A stretch of DNA of 41,163 nt, taken from NCBI GenBank assembly GCA_022843445.1, contig JALHNS010000014.1:1-41163 (forward strand). The letters are read 5' to 3'. Both the position numbers and the translations under genes were made by a program. The stretch is from Gemmata sp. Its GTDB lineage: Bacteria; Planctomycetota; Planctomycetia; Gemmatales; Gemmataceae. Below are positions 8,661 to 18,196 of the stretch, piece by piece (the first letter of the stretch is position 1; each line of letters starts with the position of its first letter). The notes under the pieces were generated by a model that searched no databases, was not told where the DNA came from, and was given only the letters and a program-made list of their open reading frames with translations.

Positions 8661-11021
8661 ATGCGAGCAACCCCGCTCTGCTTTCCTGTTGTCGTCCTTG
8701 CGCTGGCACCGCTGCTCGCCGCGCCCGCACGAGCCGCGGACCCGACGCCCGAGGACGTGAAGTTCTTCGAGGCGCGCGTTCGGCCGCTCCTAGCCGAGAA
8801 GTGCTTCAAGTGCCACGGCCCGGACAAGCAGAAGGGCGACCTGCGGCTCGACTCGGCCGCGGCGCTCGCGAAGGGCGGCGGGTCCGGCGTCCCGCTGTTC
8901 GCGAAGGGCAAACCGGACGAGGGGCTGTTGCTCCGCGCGGTGCGCCACGCCGACGGCGTCGAGAAGATGCCGCCCGACAAGAAGCTCACCGACGCCGAGA
9001 TCGCCGACCTCGCGAAGTGGGTCGCCCGCGGCGCGCCGTTCCCGACCGCAACGGCGGTGGGCGCGGACCCGGCCAAGCACTGGGCGTTCCAACCCGTCCG
9101 AGCGCCCGCGGCACCCGCGGTGAACGACGCGGCGTGGCCGAAGACTGATCTCGACCGGTTCGTGCTGGCGAAGCTCGAAGCCGCCGGGTTGAAGCCCGCG
9201 CCGCCCGCGGATCGGCGCGCCCTGATCCGCCGCGCGACGTTCGACCTCCTCGGGCTGCCCCCGACGCCGGAAGAAATCGACGCGTTCCTGAAGGACACCG
9301 CCCCCGACGCATTCGAGAAGGTCGTTGACCGGCTCCTCGCGTCCCCCGCCTACGGCGAGCGCTGGGGTCGGCACTGGCTCGACGTGGCCCGGTACGCGGA
9401 CAGCAACGGGCTGGATGAGAACGTCGCACACGGCAACGCTTGGCGGTACCGCGACTACGTCATCCAGAGCCTCAACCGCGACAAGCCGTACGATCTGTTT
9501 CTGCGAGAGCAGATCGCGGGCGACTTGCTTCCGGCCGCGACGCAGGCGGTGCGCAACGAACGGCTCGTCGCCACCGGCTTCCTCGCGCTCGGACCGAAGG
9601 TGCTGGCCGAGCCCGACGAAAAGAAGATGGAACTCGACATCATCGACGAGCAACTCGACACGCTCGGGCGCACGGTGCTGGGGCTGACACTCGGGTGCGC
9701 CCGGTGCCACGACCACAAGTTCGACCCGGTTACGCTCGCGGACTACTACGGGCTGGCCGGCGTGTTCGCGGGCACGAAGACGATGGAGCACTTCAAGAAG
9801 GTGGCGCGGTGGCACGAGAACCCGCTCGCCGCGCCCGAAGAGGTCAAGCGCAAGGCCGAACACGACGCCCGCGTCGCGCAACTGAAAGCCGAACTCAAAG
9901 CCCAGACCGCTAAACCCGACGACGCGTCCAAACAGGCCGCGAAGAAGCTGCAGGGGGAGTTGACGGCTCTGGAGCGGGCCGCCCCGGAGCTGCCGTCCGC
10001 GATGGGCGCGACCGAGGGCACGCCCACCGACGTTCCGCTTCTGCGCCGGGGCAACCACTTGACGCCCGGGCCGGTGGTGCCGCGCCGGTTCCCGGTCGCG
10101 CTCGCGGGCGAGAAGCAGCCCGCGCTCCCGAAGGGGCAAAGCGGGCGGCTCGAGCTCGCGAACTGGCTCACCGATCCCAAACACCCGCTCACCGCGCGGG
10201 TGATGGTGAACCGCGTGTGGCGCTGGCACTTCGGCAAGGGACTGGTCCGCTCGACCGACAACTTCGGGCTCATCGGCGAGAAGCCGACGCACCCGGAACT
10301 GCTCGATCGGCTCGCGACCGACTTCGTGAGCGACGGCTGGAGCCTCAAGACGCTCCACAAGCGGCTGATGCTCTCCGCGACCTACCGGATGAGTTCGGCC
10401 CACGACCCGAAGGCCGCGGTCGCGGACCCCGACAACCGCCTGCTGTGGCGCGCCAACGCCCGGCGCCTCGAAGCTGAGGCCGTGCGCGACGCGCTCCTCG
10501 CCGTGAGCGGCCTGATCGACCGCACCCCGGGCGGGCCGGCACTCGCGCACGTCAAGAACCGCGACTACCTCTTCGACCACACGTCGAAGGACAAGACGAC
10601 CTACGCGACCGACCGGCGCTCGGTGTACCTCCCGGTGATCCGGAACAACCTGTACGACGTGTTCCAGTTGTTCGACGCCCCGGACGCGGCGGTTCCGAAC
10701 GGCGACCGCGCCACCACCACCGTTCCGACGCAAGCGCTGTTCTTCATGAACAGCGACCTCGCGAGCCGCGCCGCGGACGCGCTCGCCGGGCGCCTCCTCG
10801 CGAAACCTGACCTCGACGACGCCGGGCGCGTGCGAACGCTGTTCGCGCTCGCGTACGGGCGCCCGCCGTCCGAGAAGGAACTCCGGCGCGTGACCGCGGG
10901 CGTCGCGGACCTTCGCTCGGAGTTCGCGAGCGAGCCGGACGGCGCGAAGCGCACCCGGAAGGCGTGGGCCGCGGTGTGTCAGGCGGTGCTCGCGGGCAAC
11001 GAGTTCATTCACGTTCAGTAA
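8661..11021 (+). CDS. PSCyt1-DUF1549-DUF1553 domain protein
   Basis: True start likely ATG 8661 (MRATPLCFPVVVLALAPLLAAPARA signal peptide); the 7470-11021 ORF is extended upstream through an overlapping out-of-frame region. KCFKCHGPDKQKGDLRLDS; RRATFDLLGLPPTPEEIDAFL; LGCARCHDHKFDPVTLADYYGLAGVF. Confidence 0.9.
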   Translation: MRATPLCFPVVVLALAPLLAAPARAADPTPEDVKFFEARVRPLLAEKCFKCHGPDKQKGDLRLDSAAALAKGGGSGVPLFAKGKPDEGLLLRAVRHADGVEKMPPDKKLTDAEIADLAKWVARGAPFPTATAVGADPAKHWAFQPVRAPAAPAVNDAAWPKTDLDRFVLAKLEAAGLKPAPPADRRALIRRATFDLLGLPPTPEEIDAFLKDTAPDAFEKVVDRLLASPAYGERWGRHWLDVARYADSNGLDENVAHGNAWRYRDYVIQSLNRDKPYDLFLREQIAGDLLPAATQAVRNERLVATGFLALGPKVLAEPDEKKMELDIIDEQLDTLGRTVLGLTLGCARCHDHKFDPVTLADYYGLAGVFAGTKTMEHFKKVARWHENPLAAPEEVKRKAEHDARVAQLKAELKAQTAKPDDASKQAAKKLQGELTALERAAPELPSAMGATEGTPTDVPLLRRGNHLTPGPVVPRRFPVALAGEKQPALPKGQSGRLELANWLTDPKHPLTARVMVNRVWRWHFGKGLVRSTDNFGLIGEKPTHPELLDRLATDFVSDGWSLKTLHKRLMLSATYRMSSAHDPKAAVADPDNRLLWRANARRLEAEAVRDALLAVSGLIDRTPGGPALAHVKNRDYLFDHTSKDKTTYATDRRSVYLPVIRNNLYDVFQLFDAPDAAVPNGDRATTTVPTQALFFMNSDLASRAADALAGRLLAKPDLDDAGRVRTLFALAYGRPPSEKELRRVTAGVADLRSEFASEPDGAKRTRKAWAAVCQAVLAGNEFIHVQ

Positions 11022-11035
11022 CCGAGGAAAGCCCC

Positions 11036-12433
11036 GTGAACACCGACTTTCGGTCCTCGCGGCGCCGCGTCCTGCGCGACACCGCGCTCGGGTTCGGCGC
11101 CCTCGCGCTGACCGACCTGCTCCACGCGGACGACGCGCCGGCCGCCGCGAAGACGCACTTCGCGCCGCGGGCCAAGCGGGTCATCTTCCTGTTCATGAAG
11201 GGCGGGCCGTCGCACCTCGACACCTTCGAGCCGAAGCCCCTGCTGGACCGCGACGACGGCAAACCGTACCCGGGTCCGCGCCCGCGGGTGGTGTTCGCCA
11301 AAACCGGAAACCTGCTCAAGTCGCCGTGGAAGTTCAAGAAGCACGGCGCGAGCGGCAGCCCGGTGAGCGAGCTGTTCCCGCACGTCGCGGGGTGCGTGGA
11401 CGACATCTGCTTCGTCCACTCGCTGCACGGCACCAACCCGGCGCACGGCGGCGCGGCGCTGAAGCTCCACACCGGGAGCGACAACTTCGTGCGCCCGAGC
11501 ATGGGCGCGTGGGTCGCCTACGGACTCGGCACCGGGAACGCGAACCTGCCCGCGTTCGTCACCGTGTGCCCGACCCTCGCGCACGGCGGGGTGAACAACT
11601 GGGGGTCCGCGTTCCTGCCCGCGTCGTGCCAAGGCGTGCCGCTCGGCAACGCCAGCACGCCCGTCGAACAGGCGAAGGTGAAGTACATCGAGAACGCGCA
11701 CCTCACCCGCGACGCGCAGCGGAAGCAACTCGACCTGCTCGCGGACCTGAACCGCGAGCACCTCGCGCGCACCGGCCCGGACGCGGCTCTGGACGGGCGC
11801 CTCGAATCGTTCGAGCTGGCCTTCCGGATGCAGAAGACCATGCCCGAGGCCGAAGACATCTCGAAGGAGACCGACAAGACGCGGACGCTCTACGGGTTGG
11901 ACGACCCGGTCACGGCGCCGTTCGGGCGCCAGTGCCTGCTGGCGCGGCGGCTCGCGGAACGCGGGGTGCGGTTCGTGCAGGTCACGCACAGCGACAGCAA
12001 CGTGCAGTGGGACCAGCACGGGAACCTCCGCAAGGGGCACGCGAAGAACGCGCTCGAGGTGGACCGGCCCATCGCCGGGTTGCTGAAGGACCTGAAGGCC
12101 CGCGGGCTGCTGAAGGACACGCTGGTGCTGTGGGGCGGCGAGTTCGGGCGCACCCCGACGGTGGAGGGCGGCGGGAACGACGGCCGCGACCACAACCCCG
12201 AGGGGTTCACGGTGTGGATGGCCGGCGGTGGCGTGAAGGCCGGGTTCCGGTACGGCGCGACCGACGATTACGGCTGGTACGCGGCCGAGAACAAGGTTCA
12301 CGTCCACGACCTGCACGCGACCATCCTCGCGCTGCTGGGGCTCGATCACGAGAGGCTCACCTACCGCCACGCGGGGCGCGATTTCCGGCTCACCGACGTT
12401 CACGGCACGGTGGTCAAGGATCTGTTCGCGTGA
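11036..12433 (+). CDS. DUF1501 domain-containing protein, Tat-like leader, GTG start
   Basis: GTG at 11036 gives MNTDFRSSRRRVLRDTALGFGALALTDLLHADD; FGRTPTVEGGGNDGRDHNPEGFTVWMAGGGVKAGFRYGATDDYGWYAAENKVHVHDLHATILALLGLDHERLTYRHAGRDFRLTDVHGTVVKDLFA. Confidence 0.9.
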   Translation: MNTDFRSSRRRVLRDTALGFGALALTDLLHADDAPAAAKTHFAPRAKRVIFLFMKGGPSHLDTFEPKPLLDRDDGKPYPGPRPRVVFAKTGNLLKSPWKFKKHGASGSPVSELFPHVAGCVDDICFVHSLHGTNPAHGGAALKLHTGSDNFVRPSMGAWVAYGLGTGNANLPAFVTVCPTLAHGGVNNWGSAFLPASCQGVPLGNASTPVEQAKVKYIENAHLTRDAQRKQLDLLADLNREHLARTGPDAALDGRLESFELAFRMQKTMPEAEDISKETDKTRTLYGLDDPVTAPFGRQCLLARRLAERGVRFVQVTHSDSNVQWDQHGNLRKGHAKNALEVDRPIAGLLKDLKARGLLKDTLVLWGGEFGRTPTVEGGGNDGRDHNPEGFTVWMAGGGVKAGFRYGATDDYGWYAAENKVHVHDLHATILALLGLDHERLTYRHAGRDFRLTDVHGTVVKDLFA

Positions 12434-12434
12434 G

Positions 12435-12455
12435 GGCGTGAACCAAGTTCACGCC
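12435..12455 (+). terminator. Hairpin directly after the stop of the DUF1501 gene
   Basis: GGCGTGAAC-CAA-GTTCACGCC perfect 9-bp stem starting 1 nt after TGA. Confidence 0.5.
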
Positions 12456-12473
12456 GCGTTGGGAGAATCGAAA

Positions 12474-12503
12474 CGAACGCATCGGAGTTCGCCGGTGCGT
12501 TCG
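12474..12503 (+). terminator. Second tandem hairpin closing the first gene run
   Basis: CGAACGCATCGG-AGTTCG-CCGGTGCGTTCG, 12-bp stem with one T.G wobble. Confidence 0.5.
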
Positions 12504-12619
12504 CTGCTGACGGTGTCAACGGTAACGCCTCCTTGAATTGGTATCGCAGCCGAAGGCGCGGGAGTCCGTCTCGCCCGGCGGTGCCGAGTGCCGTTCGCGC
12601 CGAGTCAGACCGTCACATC

Positions 12620-12760
12620 GTGTTTCCGGCCGCCGAGAATCGGTGTTCGGCCCGAACCCGAGGCGGTCCAGCACGGTCGCGATCAGGTCGCGCGGCTCGA
12701 CGCGGTCGTCGGTCGGGTACGCGGCGTGCCGGTCAGCCCGAAGAAGATGACAGACTCAGC
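12620..12760 (-). pseudogene. DUF1501 C-terminal fragment (relic), minus strand
   Basis: Minus-strand frame reads RADRHAAYPTDDRVEPRDLIATVLDRLGFGPNTDSRRPETRC, matching the DUF1501 pattern (AYP..D.V.P.D..AT....LG); no start codon or full domain. Confidence 0.65.
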
Positions 12761-12874
12761 CTTCGGGCGCATCGCGGGCGAGTCGGCCGCGGCGCGCCGG
12801 GCGAGCAGTGACACGGCGGAGCGCTGCGATTCTGACCGACCCGCAAGCCGTTGGCAACCCGCTTCGGAACTCGC

Positions 12875-12904
12875 TTGCACGGCCACAGCCCGATCCGCGA
12901 TAAT
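12875..12904 (+). promoter_or_regulatory. Sigma70-like promoter candidate
   Basis: TTGCAC (12875-12880), 18 nt, GATAAT (12899-12904), ~150 nt upstream of the 13058 gene. Confidence 0.35.
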
Positions 12905-12944
12905 TGGGCGGAAGTTCCCACCGTGACCGCGAACTGCGGGCGAG

Positions 12945-13010
12945 TACGCGAACGGCCGGGCGCGACCAGTGCCTTACCGACGTTCACGGGCGCGTCGTGA
13001 AAGGCGCCCG
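12945..13010 (+). pseudogene. DUF1501 extreme C-terminal fragment (relic), plus strand
   Basis: RTAGRDQCLTDVHGRVVKGARA aligns with RHAGRDFRLTDVHGTVVKDLFA of the intact gene ending at 12433. Confidence 0.7.
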
Positions 13011-13057
13011 GGCGCGACCGCCCGGGGCCGCAGCCGCATTCGAGAGAAAGGCACTCG

Positions 13058-14336
13058 ATGAGCAAGTTTTGGGCGATCGCGTGGGTTGCGCTGGCCGCCG
13101 GGCTCTGCGCCGGCGCCGATCCGGTCGGCGACCCGTCGCCTTGGGGGCAGTTCCGCGGGCCGGGCGGACAGGGGCACATCGGCGTGCCCGTGCCGAAGGT
13201 CTGGGGCGAGGGCAAAAACGTCGCGTGGAAGGCGCCGCTCGCGGGCAAAGGGTTGTCGTCCCCGGTGCTCGCGGGCGGCAAGGCGTGGGTGACCGCGGCC
13301 GTCCCGACGATGGGCGCTGGGCTGAGCCTCCGTCTGGTCGGGGTGGACCTGCGGTCGGGCGAGGTCAAGCACGAGGTCGAACTGTTCGCGATCCCCAAAC
13401 CGCCCCCGCTCCACGCGCGGAACTCGCCCGCGTCCCCGACCCCGGCCGTCGTCGGCGGGCGGTTGGTCGCCTCGTTCGGCAGCGACGGCGTGGGGTGCGT
13501 GGACGCGGCCACCGGCAAGGTACTGTGGCGGAACACCGAGTTCAAGGTGGACTACGAGAGCGGTCCGGGTAGCTCCCCGGTGCCGTACAAGGACCGCGTC
13601 ATCTTCCCGTGCGACGCGGCCGACGCGCAGTTCGTCGTCGCGCTCGACGCGGCCACCGGTAAGGTCACTTGGAAGACCGAGCGGCCGGGTGCCAACAAGA
13701 AGGCGCCCAACGAGCGCCGGGCGTTCTCCACGCCGCTGGTCATCACCGTCGACAAACAGGACCAAGTGGTCGTCCCCGGCGCACTGCGTGTACAGCTACG
13801 ATCCGGACACCGGTAAGGAAATGTGGCGGGTGACCTACACGGGGTTCTCGAACGTCCCCCGGCCGGTGTTCGCGAACGGGCCGGTCTATGTCACCAGCGG
13901 GTACTTCAACCACGAGCTGATGGCGATCCGCCCGGACGGCCGCGGCGACGTGACGGCAACCCACGTCGCTTGGCGGTTCAAGAAGAACGTGCCGAACGTC
14001 CCGTCCCCGGTGCTCGCGAACGGGCTGCTGTTCATGGTTTCGGATCAGGGCACCGCGACCTGTCTCGACGCCAAGACCGGGGAAACGAAATGGACCGAGC
14101 GGCTGCCGTGCACATACTCTGCCTCACTACTCGTTCGCGGCGACACGGTCTACGCGTTCGCGGACGACGGCAAGGCCGTTCTCTTCAAGGCGGCGGACGC
14201 GTTTGAAGAGGTCGGCCGGAACCAACTCGGCGGGCGCATTCAAGCCACACCTGCGGCCGTGAGCGACGGACTGATCGTCCGCACCGACGCGGCGCTGTAC
14301 CTGCTCACCGAGGTGAAGCCGCCCGCCAAGAAGTGA
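13058..14336 (+). pseudogene. PQQ-like beta-propeller repeat protein split by a frameshift
   Basis: 13058-13816 reads ..FSTPLVITVDKQDQVVVPGA then loses frame; homologous reading continues in the next frame as AHCVYSYDPDTGKEMWRVTYTGF... to 14336. Shift is near 13774-13784. DAATGKVTWKTE and DAKTGETKWTE are PQQ repeat units. Confidence 0.75.
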
Positions 14337-14368
14337 CTCGCCGTCGAACTCAAACGGGGACCGCGACG

Positions 14369-15580
14369 ATGAGCGAACGAACCGGACCGACCCGCCGAGC
14401 GGTTCTCGGCACCGCCGCCGCTGCTACGAGCGGGCTTCGGGCGAGCGGCGCGCCCGCGGCACCCTCGACCGCACTGCCCGAGAGCCTCGGCATCGACCCG
14501 AAACAACTTCAGGTCGCCTACGACCTGATGGACAAGTGGACGACCGGGAAAGACGCCCCGATACCGGGCGGGGCGATCCTCGTCGGCCGCAACGGGAAGG
14601 TGGTGTCGCCGCGGTTCTTCGGTCGTCAGGGACCGGAACCCGGCGCCGAACCGATCCGCAGGGACGCGATGTTCTACCTCGCGTCGGTCACCAAGCCGGT
14701 GATCTACATGGCCGCGATGCGCCTAGTCGAGCGCGGCAAACTCAACCTCAGCGACCGGGTCACGCGCTACCTCCCGGAGTTCACCGGCGGCGGGAAGGAC
14801 AACGCGCAGGTGCTGCACCTGTTCACGCACACGTCGGGGCTGCCCGACGAACTGCCGAACAACGCCGAGTTAAGACAGAAGCAATCCCCGCTGAAGGCGT
14901 TCGTCGAGTGCGCACTCAAGACGAAACTGGCGTTCAAACCGGGCACGAAGTCCAGCTACGCGAGTTGCGGCACGATCCTCGTTGCGGAGATCATTCAGCG
15001 GCTGTCCGGGCGGTCGGTGCGCGAGTTCGTGAAGAGCGAAATCATCGATCCACTGGGGCTAAAGTTTACGGGTCTGGGGTCGCAGGGGTTCGCGGCGGAG
15101 CGGTTGGTGCGGGCGGTGGTGCCGGACTACCAGAAGGACAAGGACGCCGACTGGAACAGCAAGTACTGGCGCGAATTCGGCTCACCGGCCGGCGGGATGT
15201 TCAGCGCGCCCGAAGACGTGGCCGTGATCTGCGCATTGATGCTGAACGGCGGCGCGTGGAACGGGGTCAAGGTGCTGTCGCCCGCCGCGGTGCGGATGAT
15301 GACGAGCAACCGGTTGGACGATATGCCTGACATGCCCGAAGGCGTGCGTCGGACGCAACCGTGGGGCCTCGGGTGGCGGCTCAACCACGCGGGCACGGCG
15401 GACAGCTGGGGCGACCTGCTGGACCGCCGCGTGTTCGGCCACACTGGGTCGGTGGGCAACCTCGTCTGGATGGACCCGCAGACGAAGGGCTTCTGCATCA
15501 TCCTGTCGAACTACCTGCGGTCGCGGGCACCGTGGCGCTTAGTCCACCTGTCGAACGCGATCGCGGCCGCGTTCGAGTGA
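14369..15580 (+). CDS. Serine hydrolase (beta-lactamase/transpeptidase-like, class C fold), Tat leader
   Basis: MSERTGPTRRAVLGTAAAA; MFYLASVTKPVIYMAAMRLVERGKLNLSDRVTRYLPEF (SxxK = SVTK); SSYASCGTILVAEIIQ; GLGWRLN..FGHTGSVGNLVWMDP. Confidence 0.88.
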   Translation: MSERTGPTRRAVLGTAAAATSGLRASGAPAAPSTALPESLGIDPKQLQVAYDLMDKWTTGKDAPIPGGAILVGRNGKVVSPRFFGRQGPEPGAEPIRRDAMFYLASVTKPVIYMAAMRLVERGKLNLSDRVTRYLPEFTGGGKDNAQVLHLFTHTSGLPDELPNNAELRQKQSPLKAFVECALKTKLAFKPGTKSSYASCGTILVAEIIQRLSGRSVREFVKSEIIDPLGLKFTGLGSQGFAAERLVRAVVPDYQKDKDADWNSKYWREFGSPAGGMFSAPEDVAVICALMLNGGAWNGVKVLSPAAVRMMTSNRLDDMPDMPEGVRRTQPWGLGWRLNHAGTADSWGDLLDRRVFGHTGSVGNLVWMDPQTKGFCIILSNYLRSRAPWRLVHLSNAIAAAFE

Positions 15581-15885
15581 GGCCGGGTCCGCGCCGATAC
15601 AACTTCTTGAGAAGAGCGGTGATTTTGTCGTAGAAGAGCTGTTCCCGCTCGGGCGCGAGGAGGCAGTAGCTGTCCTCTTGGGCGCCGCCGACGTTCGCGG
15701 TGCTCGCAGACGGCCGCAAAGATCAGCGCCCGCACGCCAAGCCGAATCACGCACGCTGCCCGGGTGAACGCGGAACGGGCGACACGAGCCGCAGAACGGA
15801 CGCCCGTTCGCTTGGTGGGAGTGCAACGAGCAGACCGAACCGTGCCACGGAAAGAACAACTTCCTCTCCTCCAACGAGAACCTTC

Positions 15886-16791
15886 ATGCGCATTCCCTTC
15901 TCCCTCGCGGGCATCGCACTCCTCGTCGGGCCGCTCGCGCCGTCCGCGGTTGCCGCCGAGCCGATCAAGCACGCGTTCCTCGCGACCGGTGGCGAGACGT
16001 ACATTCTCGACGAGTCCGGCAAAGTGACGTGGAAGTACCCGCATTCCTCACGGGACGGCTGGGTGCTCGACAACGGGAACGTGCTCCTCGCGCTCTCCAA
16101 GAGCAAGACGTCTCCCGGCGGGGCAGTCGTCGAAGTCAACCGCGACGGGAAGGCGCTCTTCGAGTTCAAGGGCACTCAGAGCGAAGTGAACACCGTTCAA
16201 CCGCTCGGCGGCGGGAAAGTCCTGCTCACCGAAGCCGGAGACAAGCCGCGCGTCTTAGAGGTCGATCGCGACGGGAAGGTGCTCGCCGAGGTGCCGCTCC
16301 AAGCGCAGACGAAGGACCACCACCTCCAGACGCGCATGAGCCGGAAGCTCGCCAACGGCAACTACCTCGTACCGCAACTGCTCGACCGCGTGGTCCGCGA
16401 GTACGACCCGAAGGGGAAAGTGGTGTGGGAGGTGAAGACCCCACACATGCCGTTCACCGCGATTCGACTGCCCGACGGCAACACGCTCATCGGATGCACC
16501 CTCGGCAATCTCGTGATCGAGGTGGACAAAGACGGGAAAGAGGTGTGGCTGCTGACCAACGACGACCTGCCGAACAAGCCGATCAGCGACGCCTGCGGGG
16601 TGCAGCGTTTAGAGAACGGGAACACGGTCGTCACTAGTTACCGCGCGACCGCCGGGCAGGTGAAGCTCACGGAGGTGACGCGCGAGAAGAAGGTGGTCTG
16701 GACGTACACAGACGACCGGAAGGCCGGCATCCACCACTTCCAGATCCTCGACGCGAAGGGCAAGCCCGCGGGGAAGTATTCCCTGCGCTGA
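15886..16791 (+). CDS. Secreted beta-propeller (PQQ/NHL-like repeat) protein
   Basis: Signal peptide MRIPFSLAGIALLVGPLAPSAVAA; repeated LxNGNxL..VxDKDGKxVWE units (VLDNGNVLLAL, KLANGNYLVPQ, LPDGNTLIGCTL, LENGNTVVTSY). Confidence 0.75.
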   Translation: MRIPFSLAGIALLVGPLAPSAVAAEPIKHAFLATGGETYILDESGKVTWKYPHSSRDGWVLDNGNVLLALSKSKTSPGGAVVEVNRDGKALFEFKGTQSEVNTVQPLGGGKVLLTEAGDKPRVLEVDRDGKVLAEVPLQAQTKDHHLQTRMSRKLANGNYLVPQLLDRVVREYDPKGKVVWEVKTPHMPFTAIRLPDGNTLIGCTLGNLVIEVDKDGKEVWLLTNDDLPNKPISDACGVQRLENGNTVVTSYRATAGQVKLTEVTREKKVVWTYTDDRKAGIHHFQILDAKGKPAGKYSLR

Positions 16792-16854
16792 CCACGACGG
16801 TGTCGGCACCAGCGCGCGCCACGCAACTCCGGCTGAACGCTCCGAGGGCCACGA

Positions 16855-16923
16855 CTGAGCGCCGACAACACCCGCCGCGAGTTCCTCCGGGCGTCCGCCG
16901 CCGGGTTGATCCTGCCAGCACCG
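16855..16923 (+). pseudogene. Tat leader fragment of an exported enzyme (relic)
   Basis: CTG AGC GCC... reads (M/L)SADNTRREFLRASAAGLILPAP, a twin-arginine leader; sequence continuity is lost immediately afterwards. Confidence 0.65.
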
Positions 16924-17096
16924 AATCGAACATCGTGCGGCCGGCGTCGAGGCACACGTCGACGAGGTGCGACGGCCCCCTTGGCGTCGGTATCGCCCCA
17001 CGCCTTGAAGAACTCGTTCCCGCCGCCGAACGTGCCAGTGCCGAGGCTCAGCGCCGGCACCTTCAACCCGGACCGGCCCAACTGACGGTATTCCAT
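16922..17096 (-). pseudogene. Aldo/keto reductase N-terminal fragment, frameshifted and truncated
   Basis: Minus strand MEYRQLGRSGLKVPALSLGTGTFGGGNEFFKAWGDTDAKGAV then, after a frameshift, LVDVCLDAGRTMFDS. These are AKR N-terminal motifs; ends abruptly at ~16922. Confidence 0.8.
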
Positions 17097-17254
17097 CGCA
17101 TCCTCGGAGTGCGTCACACGGGCGACCGGACGGTAGGCTGTTATAGCCCGCGTGGCGGCCCCGGCTTACGAACCGATGCGGGGCCGGATCAAGGCAGTCG
17201 GGAGCCCGCGTAAGATGGGTGCTGTTGAGTTCGTCGCGGACGGAGACGCAAATC

Positions 17255-18193
17255 ATGGCTGAGGACGAGCGCTTCACGCCCCGCCGCGAACTCGGCCGCA
17301 CCGGGTTCGTCGCCACGGCTCTGGGAGTCGGCGATCTGGCCGATCGTGCGGTGCCCGTCGAGACGTGCGTCGCGACCGCACGGCGGGCGCTCGACTCCGG
17401 GCTGAACGTGATCGACACGGCCCCGAACTACGAGGACGGGTACTCCGAGGAGATCGTCGGCCGGGCCGTCCGGGAACGGCCGCGGGATTCGGTGTTCGTG
17501 ATCGACAAGATCGACCACTACGACCGGCCCGTTGATACACAGATCGACGGCTCGCTCGCGCGGCTGAAACTCGACCACGCGGACCTGTTCGTGTTCCACG
17601 GCCTGTCCGCGATGGACGCCTTCGACCGCCTGTGCCAGTCGGGCGGCGGGTTCGATGAACTGGCCGACGCGGTGAAAGCTGGCAAGTGCCGGTTCCGCGG
17701 AATCTCGTCGCACAGCCCGGACGTGCTGCACGCGGCCCTTGCCGCGGGCGTGTGCGACGTGGTGATGTTCCCCGTGGGGCCGTTCGTCGATCCGCGATAC
17801 GTGACCGACATCCTTCCTCTGGCGAAGGCGCTGGGCGTCGGGACCGTGTGCTTCAAGACGTTCGGTGCCGGCAAACTCGTGGGCGACACCAGCGGGTACA
17901 ACCAGCCGCTCAAAACGCGACCGCGGGGCAAGCTGTCCAGCGGCGGGTCCGACGACGCGGAAGCGATCCTCCCACGGCTGTCGGTCGCGGAGTGCCTGCA
18001 CTACACGCTGACGCTCGACCCGGACGTGGCACTGCTGGGGTTGAGCTACCCGAACGAGCATGACGCCGCGTTTGCCGCCGCCCGCTCGTTCCGGCCCCTC
18101 ACGGCCGGTCAGATGGACGACGTCCGTCACCGGGCCGCGGACGCGAGGAGGGACAAGGGGCCGTGCTGGTGGAACCCGGACCCGAACGCGTGA
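17255..18193 (+). CDS. Aldo/keto reductase
   Basis: RRELGRTGFVATALGVGDLADRAVPVETCVATARRALDSGLNVIDTAPNYEDGYSEEIVGRAVRERPRDSVFVIDKIDHYDRP..DGSLARLKLDHADLFVFHG. Confidence 0.88.
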   Translation: MAEDERFTPRRELGRTGFVATALGVGDLADRAVPVETCVATARRALDSGLNVIDTAPNYEDGYSEEIVGRAVRERPRDSVFVIDKIDHYDRPVDTQIDGSLARLKLDHADLFVFHGLSAMDAFDRLCQSGGGFDELADAVKAGKCRFRGISSHSPDVLHAALAAGVCDVVMFPVGPFVDPRYVTDILPLAKALGVGTVCFKTFGAGKLVGDTSGYNQPLKTRPRGKLSSGGSDDAEAILPRLSVAECLHYTLTLDPDVALLGLSYPNEHDAAFAAARSFRPLTAGQMDDVRHRAADARRDKGPCWWNPDPNA

Positions 18194-18196
18194 CTG

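Noticed and set aside
8790-11012. 740-aa minus-strand ORF
   Set aside because: Antisense to the PSCyt1/DUF1549/DUF1553 gene, no recognisable motifs.
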